Assembly: GCA_023427085.1 (NCBI GenBank)
Contig: JAEZBO010000003.1
Coordinates: forward strand, 1-25,710
Reading direction: 5' to 3'
DNA from: Pseudomonadota bacterium
Lineage (GTDB): Bacteria; Pseudomonadota; Gammaproteobacteria; Burkholderiales; Burkholderiaceae_B
Length of the DNA stretch: 25,710 bases
Shown here: positions 9,071 to 20,960 of the stretch, piece by piece
Position numbering within the stretch: position 1 is the stretch's first letter
How the letters are laid out: each line of letters starts with the position of its first letter
Program-made: the position numbers and the translations under genes
Notes under the pieces: generated by a model
The model's database searches: none
What the model was told of the DNA's origin: nothing
Seen by the model: only the letters and a program-made list of their open reading frames with translations

Positions 9071-11602
9071 ATGCCCGCCTTACCCACGCCGGTCCCGCTG
9101 CAGAGCGCGGTGCGATGGCAGCGCTTCCTGTCGTCGGGCGCGCTGGGCCTGGCGGTGATCCTGCTGGGCAGCGCGCTGGTCTGCGTGGTGGCGGCCAACT
9201 GGCCGCAACTGCCGGTCTGGCTGCGCCTGGCCGGCGCGCAGCTGCTGCTGGCCGCCTCAGCCGGCGCCGCGCTGCTGTTGGGACGCGGTCCGCAACGGCA
9301 GGCCTCCTGTGCGCGCCGGCAGGCGCATCGCGCCGCCTTGCTGCTGGCTGGCCTGGTCCTGGGGGCGCTGCTGGCGCTGGTCGGCCAGACCTACCAGACC
9401 GGCGCCGACACCTGGCAGCTGTTCGCGTGGTGGGCGGCCCTGCTGCTGCCGTGGGCCTGGGCCGGCGGCACCGCCGTCTGGCTGCTGTGGGTGCTGGTCG
9501 CCAACGTGGCCTTGCTGTTCCTGTTGGGCGAACGCACGCAGCTGGGCTGGTTGAGCGTGACCGGCACGCCGCTGGCCGGCCTGCTGCTGGGCGCCTTCAA
9601 CGGCTTCCTGCTGGGCATCTGGGAGGCCGTGGCGCTGGCGCGCCGCTTGCCCGGCCGGACCGGGCCGAGGGTGCTGGCGGCGCTGGCGATGGCCGCCTTG
9701 ACGATCAGCGTGCTGCTGGGGGGTCACGCGCCGGCCTACTGGGCGGCGCAGCTGCTGATCTTCGTCGGCCTGATGGCCTGGTACCGCGGGGTGCGGCGCG
9801 ACCTGGTGGTGCTGGCCATCATGATGCTGGGCTTCATGGTGATGTCGCTGCGCGTGGTCGGGCAGTGGCTATGGGCGCTGTTTCCCAGCCCCACCATCGC
9901 GCTGCCGCTGGCTCTGCTGCTGCTGGCCGAGGCGGTGCTGGCGGTGCACTGGCTGCGGCGGCCGGGCGGCCTCGATCCGGCCGCGACGGGGCCGCGGCGG
10001 GTCCACCCGTGGTACGCGCAGGCGCTGCTGGCGGTCAGTGCGTGGCTGGCGAGCCTGCTGCTGCTCGGCTTCGCGGTGATGTCCGAGCTCTTCACCGAGG
10101 ACAGCGCCTGGACCGTCGGCCTGGCGCTGTGCCTGGCCGCCGCGTTGGCGCTGCGGCTGCTGCCGGCGCGCCAGCTGTTCCTGCGCCAGATCGCGGTCGC
10201 GGTAGCCGCCGGCGCCGCGGTGCTGGCACTGGCCGGTTCGCCGTGGCTGGTCAGCCAGCCCACCGCGGCGCAATGTGCCGGCATCTTCGGGCTGTTCGCG
10301 GCGCTGTACGTGGCCGCGCCCGATCGCATCCTGCGGCTGCTGTGCGGCCTGGCCATGGGCGCCGCCTGCGCGGCCGGCTTCTATTTCCTGCATGCCGAGA
10401 CCGGCTGGCTGAACTGGCTGTTCGAGCCCTCGGGCAGCGATCCGCTGCGCACGCGGCTGGTGCCGGTCGCCATCCTCGGCTGGGGCGCGGCGGCGGCCCT
10501 GCTGCTGGCCTATGCGCCGGGACGTCCGCGCGCGGCTTTCGCGCCGCTGGGGTGGGCCTGGATGCTGGCCGCCCAGGGCTATGTCTGGATCGCCGGCGGC
10601 GCGCCGCTGACCGACCTGCCGGCGCTGTGGTCGCTCTATCCGCCGGCCGTGCTGGCCAGCGCCGCGCTGGGATTGCTGCCGGTGTTGTGCCTGCTGCTGC
10701 TGACCCAGGCTGACGCCGACGGCGATGCCGATGGCGAGGGCGAAGGCGGCCTGGGACCGGGCTGGCGCCTGGGAGCCGGCCTGGGCGTGCTCGGGCTGGC
10801 GTTGATGTGGACCGCCTCGCCCGGCGTGGCGCTGGCGCTGACCTGGCTGCTGCTGGGGCACGGGCGCGCGCGGCCGCATCTGGCCGTGTTCGGCGTGCTG
10901 GCGGGGCTGGTCTATCTGCTGCAGTACTACTACCACCTGCAGGTCTCGCTGCTCGACAAGTCGATCTGGCTGGCCGGCGCCGGCGCGCTGGCGCTGGCCC
11001 TGTTCATCCTGACCGCCCATGCGGCGCGCCGCGCCTTGCGGCTGGCGGCACCGGTCGACAAGAGCCCGCGTCCGCGCGCCGTCACGCACGGCTGGCGCGC
11101 GGCCGTCACGGCGGTCGGGCTGATCGCCGCGCTGGCGCTGGTCAACACCAACATCTGGCTGCGCGAGCAGACGCTGGCGCAGGGGCAGGTCTTGCGGCTG
11201 GCGCTGGCGCCGGTCGACCCGCGCGCGTTCATGCAGGGCGACTACATGGCGCTGGACTACGAAGTGGCGGTGCAGATGATGCAGCTGCGCGTGCCGGGGG
11301 CGGCGCCCGACGCGCCATTCTTTGAAGTCCCTGACGATGGCTACCTGATCCTGCGCGCCGATCCGTACGGCGTGGCCCGGCTGCTGCGGCTGCAGGCCGA
11401 CGCCCAGCCGCGGGCCGACGACGAAATCGCGCTGCGCTACCGCAAGCGCGGCGGCCGCGTGCAGGTCGCCACCGATGCCTATTTTTTCCCCGAAGGCCAG
11501 GCCGAACGGTATGGCGCGGCGCGTTACGGCGAGTTCCGCGTCAACGCGTTCGGCACCGGCCTGCTGGTGCGCTTGCTCGACGAACGGCTCGAACCCTTGT
11601 AG
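9071..11602 (+). CDS. multipass membrane protein with DUF2157-, DUF4401- and GDYXXLXY-type regions
   Basis: The 843-residue product is mostly hydrophobic, with about twenty likely transmembrane segments. The N-terminal third resembles DUF2157: a hydrophobic start, AANWPQLP at about 42-49, then a GQTYQTGADTWQLF stretch near 105-118. Around residues 590-660, QYYYHLQVSLLDKSIWL matches the typical end of DUF4401. The C-terminal part holds GDYMALDY at 723-730, the signature that names the GDYXXLXY family, and is probably a soluble domain after the last membrane helix. These parts are often separate neighbouring genes, so this looks like a natural fusion. No biochemical function is known to me for any of them. 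The ATG at 9071 has a strong AAGGAG site ten bases upstream. A CATAAT (9007-9012) and a TTGACA (9019-9024) lie upstream but not in a usable promoter arrangement. It stands alone, divergent from topB and convergent with gluQRS. Confidence 0.85.
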   Translation: MPALPTPVPLQSAVRWQRFLSSGALGLAVILLGSALVCVVAANWPQLPVWLRLAGAQLLLAASAGAALLLGRGPQRQASCARRQAHRAALLLAGLVLGALLALVGQTYQTGADTWQLFAWWAALLLPWAWAGGTAVWLLWVLVANVALLFLLGERTQLGWLSVTGTPLAGLLLGAFNGFLLGIWEAVALARRLPGRTGPRVLAALAMAALTISVLLGGHAPAYWAAQLLIFVGLMAWYRGVRRDLVVLAIMMLGFMVMSLRVVGQWLWALFPSPTIALPLALLLLAEAVLAVHWLRRPGGLDPAATGPRRVHPWYAQALLAVSAWLASLLLLGFAVMSELFTEDSAWTVGLALCLAAALALRLLPARQLFLRQIAVAVAAGAAVLALAGSPWLVSQPTAAQCAGIFGLFAALYVAAPDRILRLLCGLAMGAACAAGFYFLHAETGWLNWLFEPSGSDPLRTRLVPVAILGWGAAAALLLAYAPGRPRAAFAPLGWAWMLAAQGYVWIAGGAPLTDLPALWSLYPPAVLASAALGLLPVLCLLLLTQADADGDADGEGEGGLGPGWRLGAGLGVLGLALMWTASPGVALALTWLLLGHGRARPHLAVFGVLAGLVYLLQYYYHLQVSLLDKSIWLAGAGALALALFILTAHAARRALRLAAPVDKSPRPRAVTHGWRAAVTAVGLIAALALVNTNIWLREQTLAQGQVLRLALAPVDPRAFMQGDYMALDYEVAVQMMQLRVPGAAPDAPFFEVPDDGYLILRADPYGVARLLRLQADAQPRADDEIALRYRKRGGRVQVATDAYFFPEGQAERYGAARYGEFRVNAFGTGLLVRLLDERLEPL

Positions 11603-11747
11603 CGCAGCGTGACGCGTTCGCGGACGAGCGGGCCAGGTCGGGGCCGGTGATGGTCAGCACCATGGCGCTTTTGACTGGCGCGCCCTGCGTGGCAACCGCG
11701 TGGGCACCGGGGACAGATCGCGAGGTCGGGGGATCGATGCCGGGCGC

Positions 11748-12626
11748 TCAGCCGGGCGGTCCGTGGCGGGCCTGCCAGCGCGGCAGCGCGGCGGCCCAGA
11801 ACGATGCGATGTCGTGGGCCGGCAGCGCATCGAAGCCCAGCCGCTGCCAGGCCGCCTGCAGCGTCGTCACCGGCCGGTCGAGATCGAGCGCCGCGGCGCC
11901 GTTCTGCTTGGACAGCTTGTAGCCGTGCTCGTCGTGGATCAGCGGCACGTGCATGACGCGCGGGGGCGCCGCGCCCAGCAAGCGGGCCAGCACGCGCTGA
12001 CGGGCCGTCGAACCCAGCAGGTCCTGGCCGCGCACGATATCGCTGACGCCCTGCGCGGCATCGTCGACCACCACGGCCAGCTGATAGGCCCATAGCCCGT
12101 CGGCGCGGCGCAGCACGAAATCACCGACGGCCTGGCCGACATCCTGCTGTTGCGGGCCGAGCCAGCGGTCGTCGAAACGTTCGATGCCGTCCGGCACGCG
12201 CAGCCGCCAGGCGCGCGCGGCGCGGCCGGGCGCCAGGCCGTCGCGGCAGGTGCCGGGATAGGGCCGTTCGCCTTCGGGCAGGTGGCCATGGCGGCGCAGC
12301 GCCGAGTCGGCGATCTCGCGCCGGGTGCAGCCGCAGGAATAGACCTGGCCGTCATCGAGCAGCGCCTGCAAAGCCGCCTGATAGGCCACGCCGCGCTGAG
12401 ACTGCCAGACCGGCTCGCCATCCCAATCCATGCCGAGCGTGCGCAGCTGCCGCATGATCAGATGGTCGGCGCCCGCGACGCTGCGCGGCGTGTCGACGTC
12501 CTCGATGCGCAGCAGCCACCGGCCTCGGTGGGCGCGCGCGTCCAGGTAGCTGGCCATCGCCGCTACCAGGGATCCATCGTGCAGGGGGCCACTGGGGCTG
12601 GGCGCGAATCGGCCGATGTAGTTCAT
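11748..12626 (-). CDS. gluQRS: glutamyl-Q tRNA(Asp) synthetase
   Basis: GluQRS activates glutamate and attaches it to the queuosine base at position 34 of tRNA(Asp), rather than to the tRNA end. The 292-residue length fits this short paralogue, which lacks the anticodon-binding domain of GluRS. Visible features are FAPSPSGPLHDGSL at 7-20 (the HIGH-type nucleotide site), RIEDVDTPR at 40-48, and zinc ligands C98, C100, Y123 and C127. KLSKQ at 237-241 is the KMSKS equivalent. I start at the ATG at 12626, where family similarity begins (MNYIGRFAPSPSG), although no good Shine-Dalgarno precedes it. An in-frame extension of 27 Pro/Ala-rich residues is not credible. It lies 84 bp behind smg on the same strand, with hairpins between. 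The usual dksA neighbour is absent. The 145 bp beyond its stop, up to the convergent gene, show nothing I can name. Confidence 0.92.
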   Translation of the reverse strand: MNYIGRFAPSPSGPLHDGSLVAAMASYLDARAHRGRWLLRIEDVDTPRSVAGADHLIMRQLRTLGMDWDGEPVWQSQRGVAYQAALQALLDDGQVYSCGCTRREIADSALRRHGHLPEGERPYPGTCRDGLAPGRAARAWRLRVPDGIERFDDRWLGPQQQDVGQAVGDFVLRRADGLWAYQLAVVVDDAAQGVSDIVRGQDLLGSTARQRVLARLLGAAPPRVMHVPLIHDEHGYKLSKQNGAAALDLDRPVTTLQAAWQRLGFDALPAHDIASFWAAALPRWQARHGPPG

Positions 12627-12648
12627 TGCAAGGGAAGGGGGCGGCGCA

Positions 12649-12693
12649 GGCTGGTGCGCGGCCGGCGCCAGCCGAGCCGGGCAGGGGCCCGGC
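12649..12693. terminator. two hairpins between smg and gluQRS
   Basis: GGCTGG (12649-12654) pairs with CCAGCC (12668-12673). Next to it, GCCGGGC (12676-12682) pairs with GCCCGGC (12687-12693) around an AGGG tetraloop. They follow the smg stop codon on the minus strand and may terminate or attenuate transcription before gluQRS. No T-tract follows. Confidence 0.4.
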
Positions 12694-12710
12694 AGCGGCC
12701 CGCGCAAGCG

Positions 12711-13169
12711 TCAGTGCAGGCGGCGGCTGCCGTCGTCGTCGAGCAGTTCTTCGAGGACGAGGTTGTCGATCTCGGCTTCCTGGCTCCAGAGCACCATCAG
12801 CGCGACGATCTTGACCTTTTCGAGCGGGACCGGCGATTCGTTGATGGCCGAGGCGCGGTCGAGCACGATCTCGCGCAACGCGGCGGGCAGCACACCGGCC
12901 GATTCCAGGAAGGCGACGAAGCCGATGGCCTCGGAACCCAGCTGGGCATATTCGGAATCGGTGTAGATGCGCACGCCGGTGCTGGGCGCATGGGCGAGTT
13001 CGACGCAACGTTCGGTGGTCTCGGCCAGGCCGTATAGCCAGCCCAGCGCATCGTCGATGTCTTCGTGCTCGAACCCGGCGGCCACGAGGCGCCGGGTGAG
13101 GACGTCCGCCGCGGGACAGGCTTGCGGCGTGTAGTAGTTTTCGAACAGGTAAACCAGAATGTCGTACAT
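12711..13169 (-). CDS. smg: Smg family protein (DUF494)
   Basis: This 152-residue acidic protein matches the Smg/DUF494 family along its whole length. It begins MYDILVYLFENYY, has the conserved LVAAGFEHEDIDDALGWL stretch in the first third, RIYTDSEYAQL in the middle, and KVKIVALMVLWSQEAEIDNL followed by an acidic end. The function is not firmly known. In many proteobacteria smg sits between dprA (smf) and a topoisomerase or topoisomerase zinc-finger gene, which suggests a link to DNA processing. Here topB is nearby, but gluQRS and the large membrane gene lie between them. dprA is not in the window; the upstream side is an M20 peptidase. The ATG at 13169 starts the conserved region. The 193-bp divergent upstream region contains a perfect 8-bp-arm palindrome. 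Confidence 0.92.
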   Translation of the reverse strand: MYDILVYLFENYYTPQACPAADVLTRRLVAAGFEHEDIDDALGWLYGLAETTERCVELAHAPSTGVRIYTDSEYAQLGSEAIGFVAFLESAGVLPAALREIVLDRASAINESPVPLEKVKIVALMVLWSQEAEIDNLVLEELLDDDGSRRLH

Positions 13170-13251
13170 ATATCGTGCAGCTCGGTTGACCCCGTCGCGC
13201 CATCGGCCCTGGAAGCCACCGATGGCTTGAACGTGACTTTACTCTACGCTG

Positions 13252-13271
13252 ATTTGCCCCCTTGGGCAAAT
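13252..13271. promoter_or_regulatory. perfect 20-bp inverted repeat between smg and the M20 peptidase gene
   Basis: ATTTGCCC (13252-13259) and GGGCAAAT (13264-13271) are exact inverted repeats around CCTT. The size and AT edges suit a dimeric repressor operator. On the minus strand the right arm overlaps TTGCCC (13269-13264), which stands 17 bp from TAGAGT (13246-13241), a possible smg promoter. No regulator gene is adjacent, so the binder is unknown. The rest of this 193-bp gap shows no other clear signal. Confidence 0.5.
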
Positions 13272-13362
13272 GTCCGGAGCGCGTTGCGCTGCGATGCAGC
13301 ATGCAATACAGTGACCCTTGGCATTCCCTTTCATATACCGAGAATCTCAGGTGTCAGGTCCC

Positions 13363-14634
13363 ATGTCCGCCGCGCTGGCCACCTCGCTGACGCAATACCT
13401 GGATCAGCAGCAGGAGCATCAGACCGATTTCCTGCGCGAGCTGGTCCGGGTCCCTTCCGACAACCCGCCCGGCAACTGCGCCAGCCACGGCCAGCGCCTG
13501 CAGTCGCTGCTGTCGGCGCTGGGGCTGCCGGTCGAGGCGTTCAGCGTGCCCGCCGAAGAAGTGCGGGCCAACAGCATGATCTCGGCCACCAACCTGATCG
13601 TGCGGCATGCGTTTGGCTCCGGGGGGCCGGTGGTGGCGCTCAACGCGCACGGCGACGCGGTGCCGCCCGGCCTGGGCTGGCGGCGCGATCCGTACGCCGC
13701 CCGCATCGAGGACGATCCCGAGCACGGTCCGGTCATGTATGGACGCGGCGTGGCGGTCTCCAAGTCCGACATCGCCGCCTACACGTGGGCGCTGCTGGCA
13801 TTGCAAGAGGCCGCGCGCCAGGGCGCGGTGTTGCGCGGCCGCGTCGAACTGCATTTCACCTACGACGAAGAGGCGCGCGGCGAGATCGGCCCCAAATGGC
13901 TGCTGGCGCGCGAGCTCACCAAACCCGACTACGCGATCTGCGCCGGTTTCTCGTACGCCGTCACCAACGCGCACAACGGCTGCCTGCAGCTCGAGATCAC
14001 CGTGCGCGGCAAGCAGGCGCACGCGGCGATGCCCAGCAGCGGCGCCGATGCGCTCGAGGCTGGCAACCGCGTGCTCAACGCGCTGTACGCCTATCGCGAC
14101 CGGCTCTGTACGCTGCACTCGGCCTCGCCGGGCATCGACACGCCGTCGCTGGTGGTGGGCACGATACGCGGCGGCATCAATACCAACGTGGTGCCTGACC
14201 TGGTGGTGTTCCGGGTCGACCGGCGCATGATCCCCGAAGAAGCCGGGCTCGACGTCGAGGGCGACCTGCGCCGCATCGTCAACGAGGCGGTGGCGCCCTG
14301 CAAGGGCATCTCGGTCAGCGTGCGCAAGCTGCTGCTGGCCAACCCGCTGGCGCCGCTGCCCGGCGTGCAAGAGCTGTGCGAGCCGCTGCGCAAGCACGCA
14401 CAGGACATCTTCCAGACCGACATCCCGGTGCAGGGCGTGCCGCTGTTCACCGACGCGCGCCATTACGCCGCGCGCGGCATCCCGACCGTGTTGTACGGCG
14501 CCGGGCCGCGCAGCATGCTCGAGGCACGTGGCCACAACAGCGACGAGAACCTGCGCCTGCACGACCTGTACCGCGCCAGCAAGGTGCTGGCGTTGACGCT
14601 GGCCGACCTGCTGGCGCCGCCCGACGGCAAATAA
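13363..14634 (+). CDS. M20 family zinc metallopeptidase (ArgE/DapE/ACY1-like)
   Basis: This 423-residue protein has the di-zinc M20 layout. H96 and D98 (HGDAVP) begin the site, D136 is the likely bridging aspartate in GRGVAVSKSD, E169-E170 form the catalytic/metal pair in YDEE, and H367 is the final ligand in TDARHYA. A dimerisation/lid segment begins around residue 205 (NGCLQLEITV, then HAAMPSSGADALEA). The spacing after GRG is longer than in the common GRGxxDMKG form. The reaction is probably hydrolysis of an N-acyl amino acid or small peptide; the substrate cannot be read from sequence. The ArgD-type aminotransferase 95 bp downstream on the same strand makes an N-acyl ornithine or similar compound tempting, but this is inference. 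I prefer the ATG at 13363; an upstream TTG at 13318 would add 15 residues. No signal peptide is seen. Confidence 0.85.
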   Translation: MSAALATSLTQYLDQQQEHQTDFLRELVRVPSDNPPGNCASHGQRLQSLLSALGLPVEAFSVPAEEVRANSMISATNLIVRHAFGSGGPVVALNAHGDAVPPGLGWRRDPYAARIEDDPEHGPVMYGRGVAVSKSDIAAYTWALLALQEAARQGAVLRGRVELHFTYDEEARGEIGPKWLLARELTKPDYAICAGFSYAVTNAHNGCLQLEITVRGKQAHAAMPSSGADALEAGNRVLNALYAYRDRLCTLHSASPGIDTPSLVVGTIRGGINTNVVPDLVVFRVDRRMIPEEAGLDVEGDLRRIVNEAVAPCKGISVSVRKLLLANPLAPLPGVQELCEPLRKHAQDIFQTDIPVQGVPLFTDARHYAARGIPTVLYGAGPRSMLEARGHNSDENLRLHDLYRASKVLALTLADLLAPPDGK

Positions 14635-14729
14635 GCGGCCGCCGTCCTTCTGGCGGTAACGCCGCGACCGGCATACTATTGCCGTCCTTTTCCCGCCACG
14701 GGTCCTCCCTCACCGCCGAGCCTATCGCC

Positions 14730-17957
<3,228 letters not shown>

Positions 17958-17982
17958 GGGGGCTCCTTGGCGGTTCGGCGGG

Positions 17983-19590
17983 CTACATGCGGAACACGCC
18001 GAAGCGTGTGTCCTCGATCGGCGCGTTGCGGGCGGCCGCCAGCGCCAGGCCCAGCACGCGCCGGGTGTCGGACGGCGCGATGATGCCGTCGTCCCACAGC
18101 CGCGCGGTGGCGTAATAGGGATGGCCCTCGCGTTCGTACTGGTCGCGGATCGGCTGCTTGAAGCTGTCCTCGTCGCCGGCGCTCCAGCTGCCGCCGCGTG
18201 CCTCGATGCCGTCGCGCTTGACGGTCGCCAGCACGCTGGCGGCCTGTTCGCCGCCCATCACCGAGATGCGCGCGTTGGGCCACATGAACAGCATGCGCGG
18301 CGAATAGGCGCGTCCGCACATGCCGTAGTTGCCGGCGCCGAACGAACCGCCGATCAGCACCGTGAACTTGGGCACGCTGGCGGTGGCCACGGCGGTGACC
18401 ATCTTGGCGCCGTGGCGCGCGATGCCTTCGTTTTCGTACTTGCGGCCGACCATGAAGCCGGTGATGTTCTGCAGGAACACCAGCGGGATCTTGCGCTGCG
18501 CGCACAGTTCGATGAAGTGCGCGCCTTTTTGCGCCGATTCGGAGAACAGCACGCCGTTGTTGGCGACGATGCCGACCGTCATGCCGTGGATGCGGGCGAA
18601 GCCGGTCACCAGCGTGGTGCCGAAACGGGCCTTGAATTCGTCGAAGTCCGAGCCGTCGACGATGCGCGCGATGACCTCGCGCACGTCGTAGGGCTTGCGG
18701 GTGTCCTGCGGGATGATGCCGTCGAGCTCGGCCGGGTCGTAGCGCGGCTCGACGGTCGGCGCGACCGGCGCCTGCGGCACCGGCGCGAGGTTCAGCCGCG
18801 CCACCGCGTCACGCGCCAGCCGCAGCGCGTGCAGGTCGTTGGCGGCCAGGTGATCGACCACGCCGGACAGCCGCGTGTGCACGTCGCCGCCGCCCAGGTC
18901 CTCGGCGCTGACCTCCTCGCCGGTCGCGGCCTTCACCAGCGGTGGGCCGCCCAGGAAGATCGTGCCCTGGTTGCGCACGATGATCGACTCGTCGCTCATG
19001 GCCGGCACGTAGGCGCCGCCGGCGGTGCACGAGCCCATCACCACGGCGATCTGCGCGATGCCGGCGGCCGACATGTTGGCCTGGTTGTAGAAGATCCGGC
19101 CGAAGTGGTCGCGATCGGGAAACACCTCGTCCTGGCGCGGCAGGTTGGCGCCGCCCGAGTCGACCAGGTACAGGCAGGGCAGGCGGTTCTGCGCGGCGAT
19201 CTCCTGCGCGCGCAGGTGCTTCTTGACCGTGATCGGGTAGTAGGTGCCGCCCTTGACGGTGGCGTCGTTGCAGACGATCACGCACTGCGTGCCGGCCACC
19301 TGCCCGATGCCGGTGATCAGGCCCGCGCCGGGCGCCTCGCCGTCGTACATGCCATGGGCAGCCAGCGGCGAGAGTTCCAGGAACGGGCTGTCCGGATCGA
19401 TCAGCGACAGCACACGGTCGCGCGGCAGCAGCTTGCCGCGCGCCACGTGCTTGGCGCGCGCCTCGGCGCTGCCGCCTTGGGCGGTCTGCGCCAGCTGGGC
19501 GCGCAGGTCGGCGACCTGCGCCTGCATGGCGCGCGCGTTGCCGGCGTAGTCGTCGGCGCGCGGATTGATGCGGGATTCGATCACAGGCAT
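17983..19590 (-). CDS. liuB: 3-methylcrotonyl-CoA carboxylase, carboxyltransferase beta subunit
   Basis: LiuB transfers the carboxyl group from carboxybiotin on LiuD to 3-methylcrotonyl-CoA. The 535-residue length is right for MCC beta. Typical segments include RDRVLSLIDPDSPFLELSPLAA, then KGGTYYPITVKKHLRAQEIA and YLVDSGGANLPRQDEVFPD with its acyl-CoA-binding loop. GSCTAGGAYVPAMSDE and, in the C-terminal half, QNITGFMVGRKYENEGIARH and FGAGNYGMCGRAYSPR complete the carboxyltransferase fold. The last stretch is close to MCC beta rather than to propionyl-CoA carboxylase beta. GGAGG stands about ten bases before the ATG at 19590, and the upstream thiolase ends 18 bp away. liuC (methylglutaconyl-CoA hydratase), which often lies between liuB and liuD, is absent: only 25 bp separate them. 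Confidence 0.95.
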   Translation of the reverse strand: MPVIESRINPRADDYAGNARAMQAQVADLRAQLAQTAQGGSAEARAKHVARGKLLPRDRVLSLIDPDSPFLELSPLAAHGMYDGEAPGAGLITGIGQVAGTQCVIVCNDATVKGGTYYPITVKKHLRAQEIAAQNRLPCLYLVDSGGANLPRQDEVFPDRDHFGRIFYNQANMSAAGIAQIAVVMGSCTAGGAYVPAMSDESIIVRNQGTIFLGGPPLVKAATGEEVSAEDLGGGDVHTRLSGVVDHLAANDLHALRLARDAVARLNLAPVPQAPVAPTVEPRYDPAELDGIIPQDTRKPYDVREVIARIVDGSDFDEFKARFGTTLVTGFARIHGMTVGIVANNGVLFSESAQKGAHFIELCAQRKIPLVFLQNITGFMVGRKYENEGIARHGAKMVTAVATASVPKFTVLIGGSFGAGNYGMCGRAYSPRMLFMWPNARISVMGGEQAASVLATVKRDGIEARGGSWSAGDEDSFKQPIRDQYEREGHPYYATARLWDDGIIAPSDTRRVLGLALAAARNAPIEDTRFGVFRM

Positions 19591-19608
19591 GGGCGGTTGG
19601 CCTCCAGG

Positions 19609-20790
19609 TCAGAGCATCTCGATGCCCATCGCGACGGCTTCGCCGCCGCCGATGCACAGGGTCGCCACGCCGCGCTTGCCGCCGGTCTTGCGCAGGCCGC
19701 CCAGCAGCGTGGTCAGCAAGCGGGCGCCCGAGGCGCCGATCGGATGGCCCAGCGCGGTGGCGCCACCGTGCAGGTTGACCTTGGCGTGGTCGAGCTTGAA
19801 GTCCTTCATGGCCGCCATCGCGACCACCGCGAAGGCTTCGTTGATCTCGTAGAGATCGACGTCCTCGGGCTTCCAGCCGGTCTTGGCGAACAGGCTCTTG
19901 AGCGCGCCGACCGGCGCGGTGGTGAACCACTCGGGCTCTTGCGAATGCTGGCTGTGCGCGACGATGCGGGCCAGCGGCTTGGCGCCCAGCTTGGCGGCGG
20001 TCGAGGCGCGCATCAGCACCACGGCGGCGGCGCCGTCGGAGATCGACGACGAGGTCGCGGCGGTGATGGTGCCGTCCTTCTTGAAGGCCGGCTTGAGCGT
20101 CGGGATCTTGTCCGGGATGGCCTTGCCGGGCGCCTCGTCGGTGTCGATCACGGTGTCGCCCTTGCGGCCGGCCACCGTCACCGGCGTGATCTCCCACTTG
20201 AAGTCGCCGGCCGCGATGGCCGCGTTGGCGCGGCGCAGCGACTCGATCGTGTAGGCCTCCTGCTGCTCGCGCGTGAAGCTGTACTTGGCGGCGCAATCCT
20301 CGGCGAACACGCCCATGGCCTTGCCGCGGTCGTAGGCGTCCTCCAGGCCGTCCAGCGCCATGTGGTCGTAGACCTTGTCGTGGCCGTAGCGGTAGCCCTG
20401 GCGGCCGCGCAGCAGCAGGTAGGGCGCGTTGCTCATGCTTTCCTGGCCGCCGGCCACCACCACGCTGGCGCTGCCGGCCGCGATCAGGTCATGGCCGAAC
20501 ATCGCCGCCTTCAGGCCCGAGCCGCAGACCTTGTGGATGGTGGTGCACGCCACGCCTTGCGGCAGGCCCGCGCCGAGCGCGGCCTGGCGCGCCGGGGCCT
20601 GGCCCTGGCCGGCCTGCAGCACGTTGCCCATGATGACTTCCTCGACCTGCCCGGGCTCGATGCCGGCGCGCTCGATGGCCGCCTTGATGGCGGCGGCGCC
20701 CAGCTCGTGGGCCGCCAGGCTCGAGAGGCTGCCCATCATGCCCCCCATCGGGGTGCGGGCGGCGGAAACGATGACGATCGGATCTGACAT
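19609..20790 (-). CDS. acetyl-CoA C-acetyltransferase (thiolase)
   Basis: This 393-residue thiolase splits or forms acetoacetyl-CoA and related 3-ketoacyl-CoAs. The nucleophilic cysteine is C89 in HKVCGSG. H349 in GHPIGASGAR and C379 in CIGGGEA complete the active site, at positions almost identical to those of biosynthetic thiolases such as PhaA and AtoB. The NEAF motif is also present. AGGAG six bases before the ATG at 20790 fixes the start. It lies inside the leucine cluster, 18 bp ahead of liuB. A role in cleaving acetoacetyl-CoA made at the end of leucine degradation fits, while a role in polyhydroxyalkanoate synthesis is less likely in this setting. A 170-bp gap separates it from liuA, so it could have its own promoter. 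Confidence 0.92.
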   Translation of the reverse strand: MSDPIVIVSAARTPMGGMMGSLSSLAAHELGAAAIKAAIERAGIEPGQVEEVIMGNVLQAGQGQAPARQAALGAGLPQGVACTTIHKVCGSGLKAAMFGHDLIAAGSASVVVAGGQESMSNAPYLLLRGRQGYRYGHDKVYDHMALDGLEDAYDRGKAMGVFAEDCAAKYSFTREQQEAYTIESLRRANAAIAAGDFKWEITPVTVAGRKGDTVIDTDEAPGKAIPDKIPTLKPAFKKDGTITAATSSSISDGAAAVVLMRASTAAKLGAKPLARIVAHSQHSQEPEWFTTAPVGALKSLFAKTGWKPEDVDLYEINEAFAVVAMAAMKDFKLDHAKVNLHGGATALGHPIGASGARLLTTLLGGLRKTGGKRGVATLCIGGGEAVAMGIEML

Positions 20791-20960
20791 GCGATGCTCC
20801 TGTTTGTCTGGGGTGGGCCGGCCCGCCCTGGCGGGCGCCGCCGGCCGCTGGATCTATCGTAAGGGATAAGCCGGCGGGCGCCGCGCACGTTGCGCGGGCT
20901 GCGCCGCCCGGCCTCGCCGGCGCGATGGGCGCGACCCGGCCGCCATCCCTGACGGCGGTC
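20791..20960 (-). other. 170-bp gap between liuA and the thiolase gene
   Basis: This is the largest break inside the leucine cluster. GCCCGCC (20821-20827) and GGCGGGC (20830-20836) form a near-perfect palindrome. An AT-richer patch at about 20851-20869 (TACGAT on the minus strand) could be a promoter -10 box for the thiolase-liuB-liuD part. No LiuR-type dyad is found here. A long GC-rich dyad around 20870-20912 might attenuate transcription after liuA. Confidence 0.35.

Noticed and set aside
11603..11747. Possible small gene or gene remnant between the membrane gene and gluQRS
   Set aside because: Short open frames exist on both strands, but none has a ribosome site or recognisable protein, and the gap is only 145 bp.
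12627..12707. N-terminal extension of GluQRS by 27 residues
   Set aside because: The added sequence is Pro/Ala-rich, overlaps intergenic hairpins and has no family match; the conserved start is at 12626.
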